Assembly (NCBI GenBank): GCA_951801825.1
Contig: CATOOF010000002.1
Span: forward strand, 164,441-228,440
Reading direction: 5' to 3'
DNA length: 64,000 nucleotides
Source of the DNA: an uncultured Alphaproteobacteria bacterium
Lineage (GTDB): Bacteria > Pseudomonadota > Alphaproteobacteria > Rs-D84
Shown: positions 46,925 to 56,088 of the stretch, in pieces
How positions within the stretch are numbered: the stretch's first letter is position 1
Layout: every line of letters begins with the position of its first letter
The notes under the pieces: generated by a model
The model's database searches: none
What the model was told of the DNA's origin: nothing
The model's input: only the letters and a program-made list of their open reading frames with translations
Position numbers and translations under genes: made by a program

Positions 46925-47605
46925 ATGCATTTTAATATACTTACCATTTTTCCAGAAATGTTTCCGGGGACGCTGGGGGCTGGGGTTGTCGGGCGTGCAC
47001 TGGACAAGGGCATTTGGTCGTATAATGTAGTAAATATTCGTGATTTTGCCTATAACAGTTATGGCAGTGTCGATGATGAACAGTTTGGCGGCGGCAAGGG
47101 TATGGTTATGCGGCCGGATGTTCTGGGGGCGGCGCTGGATTCTATTAAGGACCGCGGCCGTGTTATATATTTTTCGCCCCGTGGCCCGCGCCTGGACCAA
47201 CATATGGTTCGCGATTTTGCCAGGCGTCCGGATGCGACATACACCCTGCTCTGTGGACGCTATGAAGGAATTGATGAACGAATCATTGAAGAATATGATA
47301 TAATGGAATTGTCTATTGGCGATTATATCCTGTCCGGGGGTGAAATTGCCGCACAGGTTTTTGTTGACAGTGCGGTTCGCTTGATAGATAATGTGGTTGG
47401 TGGCGGCCAAGACGCCACTGCGAATGAAAGTTTTGAAATCGGGGGGCTGGAATGGCCGTTATACACCCGCCCGTCGGCATGGCGCGGACGAAATGTCCCA
47501 GAAGTCCTGCTGTCTGGTCACCACGGCAATATAGAACGGTGGCGGAAACAACAATCGGACGAGATAACCAAACAAAGACGTCCGGATTTAATAAAGGAAA
47601 AGTAA
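46925..47605 (+). CDS. trmD: tRNA (guanine37-N1)-methyltransferase
   Basis: FNILTIFPEMFPG; LLCGRYEGIDERIIEE; SIGDYILSGGE. Confidence 0.96.
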   Translation: MHFNILTIFPEMFPGTLGAGVVGRALDKGIWSYNVVNIRDFAYNSYGSVDDEQFGGGKGMVMRPDVLGAALDSIKDRGRVIYFSPRGPRLDQHMVRDFARRPDATYTLLCGRYEGIDERIIEEYDIMELSIGDYILSGGEIAAQVFVDSAVRLIDNVVGGGQDATANESFEIGGLEWPLYTRPSAWRGRNVPEVLLSGHHGNIERWRKQQSDEITKQRRPDLIKEK

Positions 47606-47608
47606 AAG

Positions 47609-48001
47609 ATGAGCATTATTAAAAAAATCGAAGAACAACAGGTTGCAAAACTGCGCGGCGACAAGAAAATCCCTGCATTTAAGGCGGGCGACACGCTGAA
47701 GGTACACGTAAAAATCAAGGACGGCGACAAATTCCGTATTCAGATTTTTGAAGGTGTTGTTATCGCACGTGACGGTGGCGAAGGCAACAACGCATCGTTC
47801 ACTGTTCGTCGTGAATCATACGGTGTTGGTGTAGAACGTAAGTTCCCGCTGTACAGCCCTGCGATTGAAAAAATCGAAAAGATTCGTATTGGTCGCGTAC
47901 GTCGTGCAAAGCTGTTCTTCCTGCGCGGATTGTCCGGCAAAAAGGCTCGTATCGTCGAAGATTTGGCGGCGGCCTCTGCGGAAAAGAACGCAGGCAAGTA
48001 A
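47609..48001 (+). CDS. rplS: 50S ribosomal protein L19
   Basis: [61 protein letters not shown]. Confidence 0.96.
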   Translation: MSIIKKIEEQQVAKLRGDKKIPAFKAGDTLKVHVKIKDGDKFRIQIFEGVVIARDGGEGNNASFTVRRESYGVGVERKFPLYSPAIEKIEKIRIGRVRRAKLFFLRGLSGKKARIVEDLAAASAEKNAGK

Positions 48002-48009
48002 AGATATAT

Positions 48010-48046
48010 TGCTAGAAAAATCCCGCCAAACGGCGGGATTTTTTTT
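48010..48046. terminator. Terminator after rplS
   Basis: aaaaatcccgccaaacggcgggattttttttt hairpin. Confidence 0.85.
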
Positions 48047-48570
48047 TATCGCTGGAAAACGCGTGGATTTGTAATGTTTGGGTTTATTAATGGTACCGGG
48101 CGATAGTTTGTTTTTTCCACGCTTACATTTATGCAATTTTGATGATTCTGGAAAGTGTAGTCCTGGATGTGCAGATGGCCGTGATAGTTTATTATTGGTA
48201 AAATGTTTCCAAATTCTGGCAATGGCTCATGCGACAGAATTATAAAAAGTTCTGCGTTGTATACGGGCTGGTCGAATACGCGGTCAAATCCTGCATCCAG
48301 CCACCAGCTGACGCTATGACAGCGGTCGTGGTTGCCTAAAATAAGGTGCTTGCGCCCGTGCATGTGTGATAAAATATTGCGAACGCGCTCTTTTGTGGCG
48401 CCAAACATAACATCCCCCAGCCAATAGCAAATATCGTTTTTGCCAACGACAGAGTTATAGTTTACAATTAGGGCCGTGTTCATTTCTGCGGCGTTCTCGA
48501 ATGGACGTTTGCCAAAATGAATAATTCGCTCGGAATAAAAATGAGGATCCGAGTACACAAATGTAGCCAT
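48046..48570 (-). CDS. Calcineurin-like metallophosphoesterase
   Basis: VYSDPHFYSERI, YWLGDVMFG, LILGNHDR, INYHGHLH. Confidence 0.88.
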   Translation of the reverse strand: MATFVYSDPHFYSERIIHFGKRPFENAAEMNTALIVNYNSVVGKNDICYWLGDVMFGATKERVRNILSHMHGRKHLILGNHDRCHSVSWWLDAGFDRVFDQPVYNAELFIILSHEPLPEFGNILPIINYHGHLHIQDYTFQNHQNCINVSVEKTNYRPVPLINPNITNPRVFQR

Positions 48571-48574
48571 GCGT

Positions 48575-49516
48575 CTATCTCCCTAATGTATTGATTTGGC
48601 GGCACTGCATTTGCAAGCGCGCCAGTTTATCCATAATATCTGACCACAGGGGCGGCGTGGTCAAAAATTCGTCTTTCATCGATTCATAATCCTGCTGCAG
48701 GTCGCGCAGGACTGCCGGCGACGGCAGTAAAGACAGGTCTTTTGCTGAATGGATGTTGGTAATGTTTTTTGTTGTATAAATCTGCTGATATAGAACAGTG
48801 TTTTGCAACATGTGTTTCGTATCGGCCAGATTTACAAACGGCATCATGGTTGCAATGTCGTAGTAATGACGCGATATAAAAAAATTGCTTTTTGGCATTC
48901 CAATCGCAGAGAAAGAGTTCAATGCAAACATTTTATCCCAAAACGTCTGCTCGTATGCAACGGTTGGTATGACGCGCATTGGCTCTTTTGTAGAATATGG
49001 TTGTACCGCACGATATTTTATCGTTTTGCTGTCATATTTTCGCGGAATGATTTCAATGCATATATGCTGAAACATTTTGTTTATGTCCGATTGAAACAAA
49101 ATATGCAGTGTCGGGTACGATGTCTGTTGTTCTGGATTGTGCAGCGCCCGCCATTCACGGTCGGTTGATAGCATAAAGCGCCTGTCCTGATTTATTGCAT
49201 AGTTGATGCGAGGCATCAGTACGTCAAATATAAATTCTTTGAAACATGCGACATGTTTTTTTAGTCTGCATCTGGTGCGCGCCAGGGGCAGTTCTTCAAA
49301 TTCATTCGTTACCAGGTCAATATCGTGACTGATGCGCTGACAAATATTGTATGATTTTCGTAGTGTTGCGCCACCCGCAAATACCAATGTCTCGAATGCC
49401 GATGCGTCCTCAAACAGCGTGCTCAGAATTTCGCATTCCATATAATCTTGCTCCGCCGCGAGAGGGTTTGGCATATTTTTAATAATTTTTTGTGCCCCAG
49501 GGCTTTTTACAGACAT
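48575..49516 (-). CDS. AbiEii/AbiGii-like nucleotidyltransferase
   Basis: FAGGATLRKSYNICQRISHDIDL nucleotidyltransferase motif; FFISRHYYDIATM. Confidence 0.82.
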   Translation of the reverse strand: MSVKSPGAQKIIKNMPNPLAAEQDYMECEILSTLFEDASAFETLVFAGGATLRKSYNICQRISHDIDLVTNEFEELPLARTRCRLKKHVACFKEFIFDVLMPRINYAINQDRRFMLSTDREWRALHNPEQQTSYPTLHILFQSDINKMFQHICIEIIPRKYDSKTIKYRAVQPYSTKEPMRVIPTVAYEQTFWDKMFALNSFSAIGMPKSNFFISRHYYDIATMMPFVNLADTKHMLQNTVLYQQIYTTKNITNIHSAKDLSLLPSPAVLRDLQQDYESMKDEFLTTPPLWSDIMDKLARLQMQCRQINTLGR

Positions 49517-49522
49517 ATATAT

Positions 49523-49551
49523 TTTATAGTACGTTTTGTCGCTTTTGTCAA
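49523..49551 (-). promoter_or_regulatory. Sigma-70 promoter abutting the AbiEii-like start codon
   Basis: TTGACA - 17 nt - TATAAA on the minus strand; -10 ends 6 nt before the ATG at 49516. Confidence 0.7.
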
Positions 49552-49609
49552 GTTTTGATGATTTAAGAATTTGACTTTATCAGACGACAGCGCTAATATA
49601 TAAGCCGGT

Positions 49610-49969
49610 ATGAAAAAATATATTTCTGCATTTTTGATGGCGTGTGCCCTGCTAATTGGGCCGTCGGCTGATGCATATATCGACCGTGAAACGGCGGTTT
49701 TGCGCGTAATGAACAAGGCCGCGGGCAAGGCTCACACTATTTATGTTCCGGTGGGGGCACGTTCTTCGTTTGAAAAGCTGGGGATAATGGTGCGAACATG
49801 CAAGCAGACAGACCCTTTCCAGGCCGAAGACTTTTTTGCTTTTATAGAAGTATCCCAGGACAGTAAAATTTTCAGCGGCTGGATGAGTCGAAACGAGCCG
49901 GGAAACAATCCGTTACAGCATCCGGATTATGATTTGTGGTTGGTTGAATGTCGCAGTATGGCGGAGTAA
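49610..49969 (+). CDS. DUF2155-like secreted protein
   Basis: Signal peptide; TAVLRVMNKAAGKAHTIYVPVGARSSFEKLGIMVRTC...FSGWMSRNEPGNNPLQHPDYDLWLVEC. Confidence 0.8.
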   Translation: MKKYISAFLMACALLIGPSADAYIDRETAVLRVMNKAAGKAHTIYVPVGARSSFEKLGIMVRTCKQTDPFQAEDFFAFIEVSQDSKIFSGWMSRNEPGNNPLQHPDYDLWLVECRSMAE

Positions 49970-49992
49970 TTAATAGATAAAGGAGACTGAGA

Positions 49993-50298
49993 GTGAATTT
50001 TATAAAAAAATATTTTAAAATTTTAATCGGTGTTGCCGCGCTGATACTTGTTTTTATGATTTTTATAATGAGCCAGCGCTCCGAAAATCTGGAAACGGCC
50101 CCGCTGAAGAAATGGCCGGCGGCATCGCTGGAGCGCAGAATTGCCGCCGCTAAGATACTGGCCGGTACGGATGACAACGCGGAACTGATTGTTCAATGCA
50201 TAGACAAGATTGCCACCCTGCCCGATTCTGCCGAAATGGCTGTGCGTGATGCCGCGTCTTTGTGCTATACCGGAATTCAGTTAAAGGATAACTTATAA
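49993..50298 (+). CDS. Hypothetical single-TM protein
   Basis: 101 aa, N-terminal TM, operon-like spacing. Confidence 0.65.
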   Translation: MNFIKKYFKILIGVAALILVFMIFIMSQRSENLETAPLKKWPAASLERRIAAAKILAGTDDNAELIVQCIDKIATLPDSAEMAVRDAASLCYTGIQLKDNL

Positions 50299-50300
50299 AA

Positions 50301-50996
50301 GTGTTGCGCCTGCTCTTTGTCATATTAATTACTGCGGGGTGCGTTTGTGGCGTGCCCCGCGATTGTCAGCTGGGGGCGCAGTATCTGGGCGCGGCCTATG
50401 AATTGGATCCGCTGGGCGAAGGCTATGGATACGACCCTGATCCGCTGATACGAACAGATGCGTTTGACTGTACCACTTTTGTTGAAACAGTTCTGGCGAA
50501 TGGCGATGTGGGGCGGTTGAACAAAATAAGATATGCGGACGGTATTGTCGCATTCGAGCGGCGGAATCACTTTATTGAAACAGACTGGCTGGTTAACAAT
50601 GCGGCGATGCTTGAAAACGTCAGTGGACAATATGGCCGGGCCGACATACGCCGCGTGCTAATCGATAAAAGCGCATGGGCGCGTGTGGTACACGGAATAG
50701 AAATACAGGCCGCGCCGGTTGCGACGGACATAGAATACATACCGTATGAACATCTTGAAAAAATAAACACCCAAGATGTGTTGATTGCTTTATTTATCGT
50801 TGGTAATTCTGAAAAACATGCTAAGATTGGAACCGATATCGCGGTTGTGCATATGGGTTTTGTATTGCCGGGTGGCAAGGTTTTACGGCATGCATCCACC
50901 GGTCGCGGCGTCGTAGACGATGATTTTGCAGAGTATGTTGAAATGCGCCGCAAAATGAAAGGCAATATTGGTGTTGCATTGGTAAAAATAAAATGA
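50301..50996 (+). CDS. DUF1460-like (N-acetylmuramoyl-L-alanine amidase-like) secreted protein
   Basis: DAFDCTTFVETVLA, IRYADGIVAFERRNHFIETDW. Confidence 0.75.
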   Translation: MLRLLFVILITAGCVCGVPRDCQLGAQYLGAAYELDPLGEGYGYDPDPLIRTDAFDCTTFVETVLANGDVGRLNKIRYADGIVAFERRNHFIETDWLVNNAAMLENVSGQYGRADIRRVLIDKSAWARVVHGIEIQAAPVATDIEYIPYEHLEKINTQDVLIALFIVGNSEKHAKIGTDIAVVHMGFVLPGGKVLRHASTGRGVVDDDFAEYVEMRRKMKGNIGVALVKIK

Positions 50997-52114
50997 CAGA
51001 AGAAAAGATAATTAAACTGAACATGGGCACACTGTATGGCGGCAGTAATGATGATCGTGCGACGCTGTGTCTGGGGATTGAATCGTCGTGTGATGAAACG
51101 TCTGCCGCAATTGTTGATTCAAATCGCAATATTTTGGCGCATATAATTTATTCCCAAATACCAGAACATCAAAAATATGGCGGTGTTGTGCCGGAACTGG
51201 CCGCGCGTGCGCATATATTGGCCATAGACACCGTTGTCCGCCAGACACTGGATGCGTGCGGAAAAAAAATAGACGACATTGATGTAATAGCCGCCACTGC
51301 GGGACCGGGCTTGATTGGCGGTGTTCTTATCGGCTGGATGGCGGCCACGGGCATTGCCCATGCGACGGGGAAACCGCTGGTTGCGGTAAACCATCTGGAA
51401 GGACACGCCCTGGTCCCGCGTTTGCATGCGGCGGATGCCGCCGGGGGTGATGCGGCGTGCGCGGTTGATTTTCCGTATCTTTTAATGCTGGCATCGGGCG
51501 GACATTGTCAAATTTTGCTGGTGCGCGGTGTCGGCCAGTATGAACAAATAGGCCAAACACTGGACGACAGCGCCGGCGAGGCATTTGATAAAGTTGCAAA
51601 GATGCTGGGGCTGGGGTATCCGGGTGGGCCGATTGTTGATTCGCGTGCACGTGCCGGCAATCCAGAGCGGTTTAAATTTCCGCGCCCGTTATGTGATAAG
51701 CCAGGATGTGATTTTTCATTCAGTGGCATAAAAACGGCCGCCCGTGTTATGCTGGACAAGGCGCCCACACCATACACTGAAGAGTTTGTAAATGATTTCT
51801 GTGCATCGTTTCAGTCCGCGGTTGTTGATTGTATTGTTAACCGTCTGGGGCATGCGATGGATGATAAACGCGTTCGCGCGGCGGCGCCAAAAACATTGGT
51901 CGTGGCCGGCGGCGTGGCAAAAAACAGCGCAATTCGCGCCGCGATGGGTAAACTGGCGGCGGCGAACAACATGGTGTTTGCGGCGCCGCCATTGTCGCTG
52001 TGTACGGATAATGGCGCAATGATTGCATGGGCGGGGCTTGAAAACTATCGGGTTGGGCGTGTCGTAGATGGCCCGGTTGCGCCGCGGCCGCGATGGCCAC
52101 TTACTGAATTGTAA
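50993..52114 (+). CDS. tsaD: tRNA N6-threonylcarbamoyladenosine synthase TsaD
   Basis: LGIESSCDETSAAIVD, VNHLEGHALVPRL, GGVAKNSAIR. Confidence 0.96.
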   Translation: MTEEKIIKLNMGTLYGGSNDDRATLCLGIESSCDETSAAIVDSNRNILAHIIYSQIPEHQKYGGVVPELAARAHILAIDTVVRQTLDACGKKIDDIDVIAATAGPGLIGGVLIGWMAATGIAHATGKPLVAVNHLEGHALVPRLHAADAAGGDAACAVDFPYLLMLASGGHCQILLVRGVGQYEQIGQTLDDSAGEAFDKVAKMLGLGYPGGPIVDSRARAGNPERFKFPRPLCDKPGCDFSFSGIKTAARVMLDKAPTPYTEEFVNDFCASFQSAVVDCIVNRLGHAMDDKRVRAAAPKTLVVAGGVAKNSAIRAAMGKLAAANNMVFAAPPLSLCTDNGAMIAWAGLENYRVGRVVDGPVAPRPRWPLTEL

Positions 52115-52145
52115 ATGTGGCGGATATATGATATAATTTTTGATT

Positions 52146-52652
52146 ATGAACAAAAAGAAACATGAAATATATGAGAGCGTTACCAAAAGCCTTGTAAAAC
52201 AGCTGGAGGATATGAATCTGCCACGGGACCAGCGGTTGCGCGCTAAGAATTTGACACTGCTGTTTCGTGATAGCTTTAAGCTGGAAACTGTAAAGCATGC
52301 AACTTTTTATATCGACGCTAAATATGATTACAAGTTTTTTCCGTATGATTCTTACGGATTTTGTCGTGCATCCAGCTTTTCTTTTGTTGCATTGATGAAC
52401 AACCCTGACTGGCAGTTGATGTACATTGATGATATTTGGGCATATGGCCCCCACTTTTTTGTAATGCACATGCCCAGTCGCAAGCCATTTGATTTGACAT
52501 TTGACCAATATCTGTATGACGGGATAGAAATTCCGTATTACTTAGGCCGGCCGGCTAAAATTGATAAAGACGGCAAAAACGTAATTACAAGATTTTTGCA
52601 TGCGGCAGAATTTGATTTTTCGCTGGCGCTAAAAAATCTGAACAGGGATTAA
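52146..52652 (+). CDS. Hypothetical protein
   Basis: 169-aa ORF between tsaD and xseA, same strand. Confidence 0.65.
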   Translation: MNKKKHEIYESVTKSLVKQLEDMNLPRDQRLRAKNLTLLFRDSFKLETVKHATFYIDAKYDYKFFPYDSYGFCRASSFSFVALMNNPDWQLMYIDDIWAYGPHFFVMHMPSRKPFDLTFDQYLYDGIEIPYYLGRPAKIDKDGKNVITRFLHAAEFDFSLALKNLNRD

Positions 52653-52658
52653 CAATCT

Positions 52659-53900
52659 ATGCAAAAACCAGAACCGTTTGTGAAACCAGATACCGTGTTC
52701 AGCGTTACCGATGCGGCCGCATTGCTAAAAGGTGTTGTTGAAACAGCTTTCCCGTGTATAAAAATTCGCGGTGAACTGTCGCAGATTACGCGTGCATCAT
52801 CGGGTCATATGTATATGACCATAAAAGATTCCGGTGCGGCAATATCTGCAATAATTTGGCGCGGAACACCGGTAAATTTTAAGCTGGAAGATGGCCTGGA
52901 GGTTATAATAAGCGGGCGTTTGACCACATATCCGGCACGCAGTAATTATCAAATTATTGTAAACGAAATTGAAATGGCCGGTGTTGGCGCAATTTTAAAG
53001 ATGTTAGAGGCGCGAAAACAAAAGCTGGCGGCAGAGGGCTTGTTTGACGCCGCCCGCAAAAAGCCGCTGCCGCGGTTGCCGCGACGCGTTGGTGTTGTAA
53101 CCAGTCCAACCGGCGCCGCGTTCCAAGATATTCAAAACCGTCTGCGCGAACGTTTCCCTGTACATGTAATTTTATACCCTGCAACGGTTCAGGGCACAAC
53201 CGCCGCGGCCGAGGTTGCCGCCGGCATAGAATATTTTAATCGTGAGAAAAATGTTGATGTAATAATTGTTGCGCGCGGGGGTGGTGCACTGGAAGATTTA
53301 CTGCCCTTTTCCGAAGAAATTGTCGTGCGTGCCGCCGCGGCCAGCCAGATACCGCTGATATCGGGTGTCGGGCATGAGCCTGACTGGATGCTGATTGATT
53401 TCGCAGCCGATTTTCGCGCCCCCACCCCAACCGGTGCGGCCGAAACGGTTGTGCCGACAAAGTTGTCGCTGATTCAGGATTTGGATAATATGTGGCACCG
53501 ATTGTCGGGGAATTTTACAACGCGGCTTGCCCATGCGCACAGTCGAATGGATGCAATCGTGATAAAAAGCCCGCGCCAGATGTTGATGGAACGGGCCCAG
53601 CGCCTGGATGACATCGGTCACAGCATGGATATAATAATCAGCGCAAAAATGCAGCAAGGACATCAAAAAATACAGATGGCCTCTACATTCCCGAATATTT
53701 TAACGGCCAGAATGGCGGCCCTGAATCAATCCGTTATGCATTTGGGCCAGATGCTGAATTCGTTGAGTTATAAAAATGTTTTGGCGCGCGGATATGCAAT
53801 TGTTCGCGACGCGGATGAAAACATTATCAGCAGTTCCGCAACCAGCACACAGCCCGCCACAATAGAGTTTGCTGACGGTGTTTTGGAAATATGCAAATAA
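52659..53900 (+). CDS. xseA: Exodeoxyribonuclease VII large subunit
   Basis: IRGELSQITRASSGHMYMTIKD, RVGVVTSPTGAAFQDI, VARGGGALEDLLPF. Confidence 0.95.
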   Translation: MQKPEPFVKPDTVFSVTDAAALLKGVVETAFPCIKIRGELSQITRASSGHMYMTIKDSGAAISAIIWRGTPVNFKLEDGLEVIISGRLTTYPARSNYQIIVNEIEMAGVGAILKMLEARKQKLAAEGLFDAARKKPLPRLPRRVGVVTSPTGAAFQDIQNRLRERFPVHVILYPATVQGTTAAAEVAAGIEYFNREKNVDVIIVARGGGALEDLLPFSEEIVVRAAAASQIPLISGVGHEPDWMLIDFAADFRAPTPTGAAETVVPTKLSLIQDLDNMWHRLSGNFTTRLAHAHSRMDAIVIKSPRQMLMERAQRLDDIGHSMDIIISAKMQQGHQKIQMASTFPNILTARMAALNQSVMHLGQMLNSLSYKNVLARGYAIVRDADENIISSSATSTQPATIEFADGVLEICK

Positions 53901-53946
53901 ATTCCGATTTAAATATGTAAAAAAATAAAATCCGCGATTGCGGATT

Positions 53947-55602
53947 TTATTTTTTCATCAGTGTTTTTGCCGTTGCCAGTGATTCCGGTGTTATTTCGGC
54001 GCCGCTGATTATTCGCGCGATTTCATTCAAACGTTCGGCCGCGGTTATTTCGCATACACTGGTTGTGGTTACGTCGTTTGAAACCTGTTTGCTGATTTTA
54101 AAATGACGGTCGGCATATCCTGCCACCTGGGCGGAATGCGTTATGACCAGCGCCTGGCCGGCCGCCGCCAGGCGCCCCAGGCGTGCACCAACCGCACTGG
54201 CGGTGGCGCCGCTGATGCCGGTGTCAATTTCATCGAATATAAATGTCTGGGCGCCTTGTGTGCCGGCCAGAACCACGCGTAACGCCAGCATAAATCGGGC
54301 CAGTTCGCCACCGGATGCCGTTTTGTGGATTGGCCCAAAAGGCATGCCTGGATTGGTCTTTATCATAAATGTAACATTATCCGTTCCCGCGCCACAGGCC
54401 GGTGCATTAGATATTTCCGCAACAAAATCCGCATGCCCCAGTTTTAAATCGGGCAGTTCTGCCAGTATGCTTTTACGCAATACGTCCGCCGCCATGATGC
54501 GGGCCTGGTGCAGTGTGGCGGCATGTCTTTCAAATTCGGCCCGCTTTTTTGACATTTCCAATGTTACTTTTTTCAGTTCCGCATCAGAATTGTCAATGGT
54601 TGCCAGCTGGTGGGCCATCGTTGCCAGTTTTTCAGGCAATTCATCCGCAGGGATGCGATGCTTGCGGGCGGCGGCGCGTATGGCGAACAGGCGCTCTTCT
54701 ATGGATTCTAAATCAGCGGTATCAATGTCTGCCGGCGCCAGACTGCCCGCGATATCGGATAAAGTCTGGGCGATGTCATACAGTTTGTCTATCTGTTCCT
54801 GGTATGGATTTGGCGACGTTTTTATGTGTTCCAAGATATGCGCCACAGAATAAACCGTCGCATCCAGCGAGTTGCCACGCGGTGCCAGTGCCGCAACCGC
54901 ATCATTTAGTACCGCGGTGTCTTTTTCTGCATTCATCATCGCACTGCGGCGTGTTGCCAGTTCTTCTTCTTCGCCCACAACAACACCGAGCGCTTCAAGC
55001 TCTGCGACATTGTGTTCTAAAAAATCGCGCTCTGACGCCGCGCGCGCCAACATTTCAGTCAGCTCGTTCATCCGCTTGCGGGCGGCATTGTATTCGCCAT
55101 ACGCCCGGCGTGTGGCGGCGGCAATTTCATAAAAACCACTGTCGTTTCTGGCCGCAAATTCATCCAGCGCCCCGCGGTGCGTCGTGCCGTCCAGTAATGC
55201 ATGATTTGCAAACTGGCCATGAATTTCCACCAGTATATCCCCAACCGCTTTTAGCGTTTTTACAGACGCCGCACAGTCGTTTATCCATGCGCGTCCTTTT
55301 CCGTCGGCGGAAATTGTGCGCCGCAAAACCAGCATGTCGTCGTCACATTCTATGCCGACATCTGTTAATATTTCACGAACCGCGGCCGGCGTTGTATCGA
55401 ATTCCGCCGTTACGGATGCGCTATCCTTGCCGCCGCGTACCAGACCCGCATCGCCCCGCGCACCCAGCGCCAGCGCCAAAGCGTCCAATAATATACTCTT
55501 TCCGGCGCCAGTTTCACCGGTTAATATATTCAACCCCGCGCCAAAATCTAAATTCAGGCGCTCAATCAATACGATATTGGATATTGATAATCTTGTAAGC
55601 AT
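53947..55602 (-). CDS. recN: DNA repair protein RecN
   Basis: MLTRLSISNIVLIERLNLDFGAGLNILTGETGAGKSILLDAL; FIFDEIDTGISGATA. Confidence 0.96.
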   Translation of the reverse strand: MLTRLSISNIVLIERLNLDFGAGLNILTGETGAGKSILLDALALALGARGDAGLVRGGKDSASVTAEFDTTPAAVREILTDVGIECDDDMLVLRRTISADGKGRAWINDCAASVKTLKAVGDILVEIHGQFANHALLDGTTHRGALDEFAARNDSGFYEIAAATRRAYGEYNAARKRMNELTEMLARAASERDFLEHNVAELEALGVVVGEEEELATRRSAMMNAEKDTAVLNDAVAALAPRGNSLDATVYSVAHILEHIKTSPNPYQEQIDKLYDIAQTLSDIAGSLAPADIDTADLESIEERLFAIRAAARKHRIPADELPEKLATMAHQLATIDNSDAELKKVTLEMSKKRAEFERHAATLHQARIMAADVLRKSILAELPDLKLGHADFVAEISNAPACGAGTDNVTFMIKTNPGMPFGPIHKTASGGELARFMLALRVVLAGTQGAQTFIFDEIDTGISGATASAVGARLGRLAAAGQALVITHSAQVAGYADRHFKISKQVSNDVTTTSVCEITAAERLNEIARIISGAEITPESLATAKTLMKK

Positions 55603-55644
55603 GTGGGAATTATAGCGTTGTCATACACCGTATTTCAAGATTTT

Positions 55645-56088
55645 TTATAGATTTTCCAGTTGCCAATCATGTGTCCACAAAATAGAGGCGCATATTTTAT
55701 ATCCCGGATAAATTATCCGTAGTAAATCGCAGTATTCGCGCAGCTGGGCCTGGTATTTTGTTCGCCGGGCCGATTTGTCTATGTCTGTTTTGTAATCAAG
55801 TATGCGAATGATTTTTTGCGCATCGTTGATAATCATGCGGTCAATACGTCGGCTGACAAATACACCGTTTATAGTTCCCGCCACAGGCACCTCTGTACGG
55901 GCGCGGGGCGAAAAATAATCTGCGGCGCCATCAATGCCCGATATCTTTTCCGCCAAGGCCGCATCGCCACATATATTTTCGCCATCGATGGTTATTTTTT
56001 GCAGGCTGTCATGCATGCGTGTTCCGCATTGCGTTGCAAATTGTTTTGCCTGTTGTGCCGCAATTAAGTCGCATAATGTTTCAGACAT
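55645..56088 (-). CDS. addA: AddA-type PD-(D/E)XK nuclease domain as a separate ORF
   Basis: GTRMHDSLQKI, RRIDRMIINDAQKIIRILDYKTDIDK; starts inside the 3' end of the helicase ORF. Confidence 0.75.
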   Translation of the reverse strand: MSETLCDLIAAQQAKQFATQCGTRMHDSLQKITIDGENICGDAALAEKISGIDGAADYFSPRARTEVPVAGTINGVFVSRRIDRMIINDAQKIIRILDYKTDIDKSARRTKYQAQLREYCDLLRIIYPGYKICASILWTHDWQLENL

